Shown here piece after piece: positions 56,046 through 64,000 of a stretch of 64,000 bases of DNA (position 1 is the first letter of the stretch; each line of letters begins with the position of its first letter). The translations under genes and the position numbers were made by a program. The stretch comes from Ochotona curzoniae. Lineage: Eukaryota > Chordata > Mammalia > Lagomorpha > Ochotonidae. Under the pieces are notes generated by a model. The model was not told the DNA's origin, did not search any database, and saw only the letters and a list, made by a program, of their open reading frames with translations. The stretch is taken from assembly GCF_017591425.1 (NCBI RefSeq), contig NW_024465655.1, positions 1,611,501-1,675,500 of the forward strand. Direction: 5' to 3'.

Positions 56046-57425
56046 ATGTGGGCGACTCAGGAAAGGGGCAGCAAGAACACCAGAGCGGAGAGCGCTCAAA
56101 GAAGAGACCAAAGCAGCCCTGTTGAGGAGGGTCGGGATGGAGAAGAAGAAAAAAACAGAGTGTGGTCCAGGTTAGCAGGAAGTGGACTTTATAAACACGT
56201 GGTAATGACCCAGTGCTGGAATTTCAAACGACTTGGGAATTTAAAGTCCTTTCATTGTTTAATTATAATTACCTTTCTCAGGCTGCCCTTCCTGTGTTTC
56301 AGAATCATATTCTTCATTCTCAAATATAAATGAGATGCAATTAATATAGAGTTGAGAATGCTTAGAAAACCCTGCAGCACAAATGGAAGGATTTTGTTAT
56401 GTTCATGTGCGATGGCATTGAAGCTGAGATCATGAATGGCACATTTCTCAAGGAACCCACCTTTCTGTCTGGGATCCCCACTTTCTCTTCCCTGTGCTCC
56501 GGGACACAAGTGAGAGATCTGGAGAAACAGTGAGAGATCCTTATGTGGGTGGAACAAGATAGAACTGAGATCAAAGGTATAATCAGGTCAACTGGGAGCC
56601 AAATGTTGACACTGATGTTCAGGGTGCTTCACAACCTAACACATCTTTTCACTGACTCTTCATTACACATCTGAGAACCTGAATTCCTTTGTAAAACAAA
56701 GCCCTAATCTAGAATATCGGTCAAATTCTGAGCTAGAGATGTGTCCACCATGAACCAGCAAGCTAAAAACAATTTTAAACCATGTTTAAAGTCATATTTA
56801 CCAAGCACCTCTCCTGGGCACCCTGTAGATGGGCATCAGCATCTATTCTTATTCCAAGTTTCACTCCTATATCATTAACTTCCTGAACTCAGTTGGGTCA
56901 AAAGGTGAAATTTGCTCATAGGATCTGCTTGTTGTTTGGGAAGTCTCCTTAGCAAAAAAAAAAATATATATATCCACGTTTCTATTTTTATCTCTAATAT
57001 TTAATGCTTGAAACCTAACCAGATACTTAATGAATATTAATTAAAAGTCTCACAAAACTTTACAGGTAGCTATCCTTAACTTACCCAACTGTGCAGCCAG
57101 AAGTGACAGGAGGCTGAGTGAGGAGGCTGACCCCACCCCGGGGCCAGGGGGAGGAGCTGGGATCCAACCTGACCATCTAGATGGAATCGACCTGCATCCA
57201 GTGGGCCCACTGCCTTGAGAACACAATCCCAGAGGGTCAGAAATCAAATCATTAATCCAATCATCTCTCTATATTTCTAGCATACTCCATGCTTCTTACA
57301 TGATCAACTCTTACTAGTGACTTGAAATCCTACAGGATAGATTTCTTATCTCTTTTATCTTAACTAAGCCTCAGATTTCTTAGTAAAATCAACAACTCAA
57401 CGTACATTTGTTGACTCAACGCAAT
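56046..57425. other. Unassigned sequence
   Basis: No exon or confident repeat. An A/TA run is at about 56,954, and a GC-rich patch at about 57,125 ('CCCCACCCCGGGGCCAGGGG') stands out against AT-rich surroundings. Confidence 0.45.
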
Positions 57426-57429
57426 TCTA

Positions 57430-58190
57430 TGACAAGGGCCAGCTCTAACATTTTCAGAACTTAGTGCAAAATGAAAATGTAAGACTGATGTTCAAGAAAA
57501 GAGAGAAAAAGAATGCCATTAAATTTACTAAAATATAGATATTTTTCCTTAAAAAGTATTTTATTACTTATAAAACATGTCAGGCATAATAGTGATGGAT
57601 AACAATAAAAACTTATAAATCAAAAAATATATAATAGTTTGCTGCCATAATTTTATACCGTCAATAAGCACAATACATTAATATAATATCTTGATTTCTC
57701 TTATGCCTTTTAAAATTTCCTTTCCTGCCAATTCATTATGATGTCAACAAAATTTATACTTTTAGCCACTTTATTTATAAGCATACTAGACATTATGTCA
57801 GTTATCTTGACAAATTTAATATTGAAAATAATTTTTAACTCTGAGAAAAATCTGCTGATATAACTGTTATTGGAATTGTTGGAGTATTTTTATAGATGAC
57901 AACATTGCAATAGGTTTCTGATTACCTATATTTATTTATATATACTTATATATATTTTTAGCATAGCTAGAACTTTTGTTTTTCATGGACAATTTTTTAG
58001 AAAGTTTTTTTAACTTTTCAGTCAAACAATTTTTTGTGTTAGTATGAATTTAAACATATGCAAATTTATGTGATAAGCATTTTAATAGAGTAGGGATCAC
58101 ACAAGTATTTCATTTGCATGTGAGGCAAAACTCACAGTTCTACACACGGCTGCCATATCTTTAATTTCCAGGAAAAACTCAATTAGTTAT
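57430..58190. mobile_element. AT-rich region, possible ancient DNA transposon
   Basis: 'AAGGGCCAGCTCTAACATTT' and 'CTTAGTGCAAAATGAAAATG' recall a common mammalian hAT/MER-type element start. The following 600 bp is AT-rich without a clear partner end. Low certainty. Confidence 0.3.
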
Positions 58191-58302
58191 CTTCATTAGT
58201 CATTGGTTCATCTTGCCTTATTTTTCCCTTTCTATGTTATAAAATTTCTGGTAAAACCCGTGAGTGTTTGCAGTGTCCCGGCAATTTTCAAAACTAGGGG
58301 TT

Positions 58303-58632
58303 CTGGGGCTTGTGCTTTGGCACAGAGTTAGGCTGCGACCTGCAATGCCCGTCATCCTATGTTGGCACTTGTTCCAGTCAGGGTGACTCCCATTTCCATG
58401 CCCAGCTGTCTGCCAGTGTCTGGGAAAACAGTGTGGGGTGGCACAGGACGTGGTCCCTGCACTTGTGTTGGGGACATGATAGACTCTGACTGCTGGCTCT
58501 TCCTCCTTGTCCACCCGCAGACATGGGCGGCCATTTGCGGAGTTAACCAAGGGGATGACAGATCTCACTTCTCCTTCGGCATCTCCCTCTATCATCCTGT
58601 CTTTCAAATAAATTCATAAATCTTTGAAAAAG
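58303..58632 (+). repeat. Old CSINE, sense
   Basis: 'GGGGCTTGTGCTTTGGCACA', 'GCACTTGTTCCAGTCAGGGT', 'GGACATGATAGACTCTGACT' and 'TTTCAAATAAATTCATAAAT' are in sense order, with a short A tail. Confidence 0.82.
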
Positions 58633-58640
58633 GAGATTCT

Positions 58641-58971
58641 GGGCCCAGCACAGAAGCCTAGCACCTAACATCCTCACCTTGTTTGTGCCAGGATCCCATA
58701 TGGGCACCGGTTCTAAACCTAGCAGCTCTGCTTCCCATCCGACTCCCTGATTGTGGCCTGGGAAAGCAGTCGAGGACGGCCCAAAGCCTGGGGACCCTGT
58801 TCTTGTGTGGGAGACCCAGAAGAAGCTCCTGGCTCCCTGCTTTGGATCAGCTCAGCTCTGGCCATTGCAGCTGCTTGGGGAGTGAATCAACCGATGGAAG
58901 ATCTTCCTGTCTCTCCTCCTCTCTGTATATCTGACTTTCCAATAAGAATAAAATAAATCTTAAAAAAGAGA
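58641..58971 (+). repeat. CSINE inserted at the tail of another CSINE, sense
   Basis: GGGCCCAGCACAGAAGCCTA head, B-box region CGGTTCTAAACCTAGC, end CTGACTTTCCAATAAG and A-rich tail. GAGATTCT at 58,633-58,640 and 58,972-58,979 is a likely 8-bp target-site duplication. The element landed in the A-rich end of the preceding copy. Confidence 0.92.
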
Positions 58972-59078
58972 GAGATTCTAAATGCTGTAAGAACTCCCTG
59001 ATAGGGTTTGTTTTGATGTTCCTGTGTTTGCGTTGTCTTGTAATGACTGTCAGAAATGACTGCCTGAATCTCACCAGT

Positions 59079-59404
59079 GTTTTTTTTTAAGATTTTTTTT
59101 TTTTTAGAAAGTCAGATTTAGAGACAGAGGAGAAACAGAGAAAGATCTTCCGTCCACTGGTTCATTCCTCAAGTGACTACAATGGCCAGAACTGAGCTGA
59201 TCCGAAGCCAGGAGCCAGGAGCTTATTCCAGGGTTCCCACATGGATGCAGGGTCCCAAGGCTTTGTATTATCCTGTACTGCTTTCCCAGGTCACAAGCAG
59301 GGAGCTGGGAGGAAGTGGAGCAGCCGAGAAATGAACTGGCACCCATATTGGATCCTGGTGCATGCAAGGCGACGACTTTAACCACTAGGCTGTGATGCCA
59401 GGCC
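59079..59404 (-). repeat. CSINE with 7-bp duplication, antisense
   Basis: T-rich tail complement, 'GAAAGTCAGATTTAGAGACA', 'GGTCCCAAGGCTTTGTATTA', 'GAAATGAACTGGCACCCATA' and 'CACTAGGCTGTGATGCCAGG'. CACCAGT occurs at 59,072-59,078 and 59,405-59,411. Confidence 0.92.
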
Positions 59405-59411
59405 CACCAGT

Positions 59412-59955
59412 TAATATTTGTGCAACCACTATAGTATCAGGCTCTTGGGGACAGTGTGCAAGCTGAATTCCCACCATGAGAGCTCCACCAGAAGAATTAA
59501 GAATTTTACAGTTGTGACATCTTGAGCCTTAGGTGGAAGCATGGGTTATTGCAAGATCAACCCCTTAGGCAACCACATGGCCCAGTGAACAGGTTCCACA
59601 ACCATGTGGCTGGTCCTGGCTTTATGTTCATTTTAGAGTACACCTGTCTTCTGTGAAGAAGTCGGGCTGGACTGCCATGTGAGTATTTTCAGTCACAGTC
59701 ATTACCAAGAAGCTACATTAGTACATGGAATATAACACTTTCGAATACGCACCAAACCCATGTATATCCAAAACAGAAGGATTTATTTTATACTTAGCAT
59801 ATGCAGGCTCTCGGATGTTTTCCCTCAGTGTTTTGTTAAATGCTGCTAGCAACCTATTCAGTTCATTCCATAAGGTATGAACCAGTGGAGCCCCTGCAGC
59901 TGGAAAATGCTGGGCTGGATATTGGCACACGTTGAGAGCTCAAGGAAAAAAAAGT
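59412..59955. other. Unassigned sequence
   Basis: Nothing recognised. Confidence 0.45.
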
Positions 59956-59972
59956 CTATCATTTTACATTTT

Positions 59973-60301
59973 TTTTTAAAGATTTATTTTTATTATTATT
60001 TTTTTTATTGGAAAGGCGGATATACAGAGAGGAGAGACAGAGAGGAAGATCTTCCGTCCAATAAGTCACTCCCCAAGTGAGCGCAACGGCCGATGCTATG
60101 CCGATCCGAAGCCAGGAGCCTCTTCCAGGTCTCCCACGCGGGTGCAGGGTCCCAAAGCTTTGGGCCGTCCTCGACTGCTTTCCCGGACCACAGGCAGGGA
60201 GCTGGATGGGAAGTGGGGCTGCTGGGATAGAACCGGCGCCCATATGGGATCCCGGGCATGCAAGGCGAGGACCTTAACCACTTGCGCCACCGCGCCGGGC
60301 C
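59973..60301 (-). repeat. Young CSINE with perfect 17-bp TSD, antisense
   Basis: CTATCATTTTACATTTT flanks both sides (59,956-59,972 and 60,302-60,318). CpG-rich body ('GAGCGCAACGGCCGATGCTA') and intact head complement 'CGCCACCGCGCCGGGCC'. The antisense B box reads GGGATAGAACCGG, one base short, like the 36-kb copy. The tail has a (TAA)n motif. Confidence 0.97.
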
Positions 60302-60391
60302 CTATCATTTTACATTTTAAACATTTGAATATAGCCTGTTACCTAACTGGAGGATCTTGCTCAAGGGCAGCTGACAACAAGAATAGATGTT

Positions 60392-60396
60392 AACAA

Positions 60397-60431
<35 letters not shown>
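60392..60431. repeat. (CAA)n(CAG)n trinucleotide array
   Basis: AAC repeats lead into seven AGC repeats, one AAC, then two AGC. On the minus strand this yields a Cys or Leu run in open frames, which are not credible genes. Confidence 0.97.
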
Positions 60432-60819
60432 AAGTGCTTTGTGGTGCCCTTTGTGATGCCTTGTAGTCATCCCTCTCTCTGTGACTATTCTCATCAGTGT
60501 CAGAGGTGACAATGACATGGAGGGCGGTGACAGGATTGTGGGACTGGGCAGAGAGGGCAAGGGCATGGTCCCAAGAACTTTGAGGGTTAGCTTCCAAGTA
60601 CAGTGAGGCAAAGGGGAAAGTAAATGCAACATATTCTAACTCCCAAACACGCGTGGACCGCAGCAACAGAAACTGTTGGCCTGGAGGAATGATTGAAAAG
60701 GCTCAGAAAACATTTCAGTCCAATAGGAATCAACTTTTCTCCCTGGATTTTTACCTTTCTTTTTTTTACCCACCCCCAGGGGTGGCACTTTTCCCACTCC
60801 TGTTTGGGTTGGTTAATTT

Positions 60820-61330
60820 TGTGTCCGCTTGACTGAGTCCTGGGATGCCCGGATGCTAGATCAAACATTAATCTGGGATTTTTCCCTGTGTCTTGCATGA
60901 GGTTAACATTTAAATCTGTAGACCGAGCCAAAGTGGATTACCCTCCCTAACATGGGTGGGTTCTCTATACAGTGAGTTCAGGACCTGCAGAGAATAAAAG
61001 GGCTGCCCAGCCCTGGGGAGAGGAAGGGAGAATCTGCCCTGCTTAACTACCTTCAAACCGGGATGTCAACTGTTTCCTCCTTTTGTGATTCTAACTGATC
61101 AGAAAGAGGCTCTTTGGAGTCGTGCACCTGCTGGCCTTGGGTCTGGCACTCTGCCAGGGCTCTGCTGGATGTGCAGCTTGCCCACTCACCTTACAAACTC
61201 GGCATCTGGCACCCTTCTAACCCATACAAACCAAGTTGTTGCTGCACCACCGCTGCTTTCCTTCCTGGGAATATACAACTCCACTTGCTGCTATTTCTGA
61301 TTTTCCTTTCTTATATATATATTTTTTCCC
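60820..61330 (+). mobile_element. Ancient mammal-wide interspersed repeat, family uncertain
   Basis: 'TTTGTGTCCGCTTGACTGAG', 'GGATGCCCGGATGCTAGATC', 'GGTTAACATTTAAATCTGTA', 'GATTACCCTCCCTAACATGG' and an end 'TTTTCCCCAGAGAACATACT' match the widespread '...GTCAACTTGACTGGG...CTGGAGAACCCTGAC' repeat. I cannot assign it with certainty to a named LTR or LINE family. Confidence 0.55.
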
Positions 61331-61934
61331 CAGAGAACATACTGTTGTGTAATCTTTTATGCTAAGATTATTGTAATGGTCTTTTTTTATTATTATTATA
61401 AAAGCAGCGTGATTTGATTGAAAATAAATGAAAAGTAAAGATACGCCAAAAAAGAAAGGAAGGAAGGGAGGCTCGGAGAAACAAAGCAAGGAAGGAAGAA
61501 ACAACAAAATCTTTACTCTTACCGGCTTCAGTTAACCCCATGAGAACCTGGATTTATGCTTTCTGCTGGGTCTTTGTATGTGTGAAAATGTTAATACATG
61601 TGTGTATATTGAGCATTGGAGAAGTGAAAAATGCCATTTGTACTTTTTGATAAGCCCTTTTATTTTTTTCTTTTAGTATATTTTTAAACTGTACAGTACC
61701 TCCTCAGCGTCTCTAAGGATACTTGAAAAAGTTTGTGGGAAACTGGAATTAGCAAGTAAATATGTTTTTGATTTAAACTGGTTTTTTTAAATCTTAAACA
61801 TTAGCAGTCTTTTCTGACAAATGTATCACCCCAAACTGCACAGACTTTAAAAGTGTCTTGTACTTGTAATCAACTCTCTTTTAAATCCATCTTCCACATG
61901 GTTTTGGAAGCATCCTTGAGCCTGCTTGAGTCTA
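61331..61934. other. AT-rich sequence with a short purine repeat
   Basis: A (GGAA)-rich stretch lies at about 61,454-61,500. 'GATACTTGAAAAAGTTTGTG' near 61,719 resembles the left arm of the 42.35-kb palindromic unit. No exon. Confidence 0.45.
61719..61750 (+). mobile_element. Possible half-copy of the palindromic MITE family
   Basis: 'TACTTGAAAAAGTTTGTGGG' then 'AAACTGGAATT' resembles the left arm seen at 42.35 kb. Single arm only. Confidence 0.3.
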
Positions 61935-62165
61935 TAGGATTAAGGCAGAAAGCTCCCACCTGCTAGTTCACCTTCCATACACCTGCAGTGCAGAAGCGGG
62001 TCAAGCGAGAGCCTGGAGGAACTGAATCCAGATCTCCCACCCCCTCCAGCATCACCATTGCCTCCCTGGCTGAGTTCTAGTGGGAAGCTGGAATTTGAAA
62101 GCAAGGGCCAGGAATCTGGCATGCATATATGGCCCTCAGGTGTGTTATCCAGCACATCGAGTCCC
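61935..62165 (-). repeat. Old CSINE fragment, antisense, tentative
   Basis: 'CACCTGCTAGTTCACCTTCC', 'AATCCAGATCTCCCACCCCC' and 'GCATCACCATTGCCTCCCTG' loosely follow the old antisense CSINE. Much diverged. Confidence 0.35.
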
Positions 62166-62459
62166 TGTCTCCCTCATACATCCTTTATGGGTAAATAAAA
62201 TTCATAATTTATTATCCAATACTGTGTTGTTGATATTTAACTTGTTTAAACATTTTAAAAGTATAAACACTTCATGGCTTTTATGCCTTTTATTATCTCT
62301 TGAAGGTAGGTTTCCAGCTTGGAATTTCTTGGAAGCAGAAACGTAGACTGTTTAGATTCAAGTCTAGTTATTATTTACCACGATACACTTTTGCAGGTGC
62401 AAAGGTTCTTCCCTCCCTCTCTCCTCCCTCCCTGTGCATCTTGCCTTCCTGCCATTTCC

Positions 62460-63360
62460 CCCGAATTATCACATTAATATGGTCCTTTAGTAAGAGTAAG
62501 AAGATTAATTTTCTGCTATTTAAATATACCATGACATTATAGGTGTAGGTAAAGGTAGAAAATCTATTAGCATGGCTACATTTATGTTCTCATGTTTTAA
62601 TGCAAGTCCTTTTATTGCCTATTGCAGTGTAACTTTCCTTCCCAGTATGCTCGCCTCCAGTCTACATGTCATCTGTGAGAACATATGTATACACTTGGTT
62701 ACCTATATCTGTTAATTTTGTACTTTGCCTAGAGGTTGTCTAGAGGTTGTCTTCTATCAGATAGTATATGACATTTATCTGTTGGGAGTGGTTTATTTCT
62801 CTAAGCATAATGGTCTCCAGTTAGGAATATTTTGTTGCAAGTGGTAGGATTTCGTTCTTTCTTATTGCTGAGTAGTATTCCACAGAGTAGATGTGCCACA
62901 GTTTCTTTATCCATTCCTCTTTCGATGGGCATCAAGGCTGTTTCCACGTCTTCGCTGTTGTGGATTGTGCTACTTTCAATAGTTGCAGATTGCTTTCTCC
63001 TCAGCAGATTTCATTTCCTTTGGATATATTCCCAGGAGTGAGACAGCTAGGTCATATAGTAGATCGAATTTCGGTTGCCTGTGTGCTCTCCATATTGACT
63101 TTCCTAGTGTCTGCTCTAGACTACACCCCCACCAACAATGGCGTAGGGTACTGTTTCCCCTACATCTTCGCCAGCAGATGTAATTTGTTGGTTTCTGTTT
63201 GTAAGGCCATCCTCATTGGAGTTAGATGGAATCTCACTGGGGTTTTGATTTGCATTTTCCTAAGAGCTAGGGAATCTGAGCATTTTTTTTCATGTGTCTA
63301 TTGGCCATTTGTATTTCTTCTTTTGAAACACGTCTGCTCCTGTCTTTAGCCCATTTTTTA
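62460..63360 (-). mobile_element. Ancient L1 ORF2 3' end and 3' UTR, antisense
   Basis: 'TTGCTGAGTAGTATTCCACA', 'CCACAGTTTCTTTATCCATT', 'GGATATATTCCCAGGAGTGA', 'CACCCCCACCAACAATGGCG', 'TTAGATGGAATCTCACTGGG' and 'GGTTTTGATTTGCATTTTCC' are the well-known antisense landmarks of the L1 ORF2 terminus. Lower coordinates hold the 3' UTR. Frames are broken; it is a dead, truncated copy. Confidence 0.88.
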
Positions 63361-64000
63361 AGGGGCGGGAAGGAGTAATATTTCGTTCTAAAGCCCATCC
63401 CCCTACTTTACGTCTCCCAGTGTGATGTAAGTGATTATCTGACATACTTTCTGAGTGTGTGACATCTACATAAATACAAACTAAGGAGAAGGAATAACAT
63501 ATGAGATGGCAAGAAAAATTATCCCAAGTCTCAACAGTTTTCATTTGATAACTAGGAGGCTGATTTTCAACAGAAATACAGATAGTACCAAATTAGGATG
63601 ACTTATGATTTTTCTCAGCTTTCTAAGGTTCAAACATAATTTGCACTCAATGGAAACTCTACATTGAATTTTGATCTTCTCCTGGACTAGTGTCAGATGG
63701 CGTCATTACACTCTGCGGATGCTTGGCAAGGATGATGAGCCGTGAGCCCGGTGAACCCTGCCCAAGACAAACACCTGACATTGTGTGCTGAGGTCTCTAA
63801 CTAACCTGCGATGTCTGGTAGGTTAGGAGCTTCACAACTGTGTTCTTGACCCAATATTTTCCACTTACTCATGAGTTTATTGGATATAATTCCAGTAGAA
63901 ATTGAGAAGCATCATTGATAGGTCTTTTTTTTTTAAGTCAGCAAAAATGGTTTTTGTATAAGCAGGTTTGAAAAAAATCCGTGTTGTTCTGCTCATCTGT
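63361..64000. other. Unassigned sequence to window end
   Basis: No recognised repeat, exon or RNA gene. Confidence 0.45.

Noticed and set aside
60390..60666. Poly-Cys/poly-Leu minus-strand proteins
   Set aside because: Produced by the CAA/CAG array.
62832..63349. Coding gene on the plus strand at 62.8-63.3 kb
   Set aside because: The open frames are the antisense of a dead L1 ORF2 end.

Overview
This is a stretch of mammalian nuclear DNA with no protein-coding gene or exon that I can support. Its SINE content points to a lagomorph. About thirty copies, whole or partial, of one tRNA-derived SINE are scattered through the window. In the SINE sense strand the body carries a GGCGCAAGTGG-like A box, a GGTTCTAATCC-like B box, 'CATATGGG', 'GTCGAGGACGGCC', a purine-rich 3' part and an AATAAATCTT-A(n) tail. 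This is the lagomorph C-repeat (CSINE) family. The particular form, with a head reading GCGCCACCGCGCCGGGC on the opposite strand, looks more like pika (Ochotona) than rabbit. That species call is inference. A lagomorph-type L1 3' end (about 48.9-49.4 kb) agrees with it.

Layout. 0-13 kb: CSINEs of several ages, an antisense MaLR-like LTR (1.1-1.4 kb) and a long ancient L2 (6.7-8.7 kb) interrupted by an older CSINE. 13-17.8 kb: a 16-copy 30/31-bp minisatellite (14.0-14.5 kb), a SINE-free block (14.5-16.1 kb), an LTR-like 3' end, two CSINEs and a 246-bp pyrimidine tract (17.5-17.8 kb). 18-24 kb: CSINEs, including a recent copy with a perfect target-site duplication at 21.6-22.0 kb, and an LTR-like end at 23.2-23.6 kb. 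24-36 kb: mostly old sequence with MIR and MER5-like fragments, a 4-copy 49/50-bp tandem repeat (28.3-28.5 kb) and a long GT array. 36-49 kb: a second recent CSINE, compound GT/GA arrays, a palindromic MITE-like unit (42.35-42.43 kb) and an inverted pair of MaLR-like LTRs (44.3 and 46.0 kb). 49-64 kb: the L1 3' end with a G-quadruplex-like tract, old L1/L2/MIR pieces, adjacent CSINEs at 58.3-59.4 kb, a third recent CSINE (60.0-60.3 kb), a CAG/CAA array and an ancient L1 3' end in antisense (62.5-63.4 kb).

No gene cooperation can be described. The window is best read as intergenic or deep-intronic sequence shaped by retrotransposition and simple-repeat growth. I found no new functional system. 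The best leads are the minisatellite, the two young SINEs sharing a one-base B-box deletion, and the palindromic MITE-like unit with two related half-copies. Family names for the older repeats come from remembered consensus patterns, so their boundaries are approximate.
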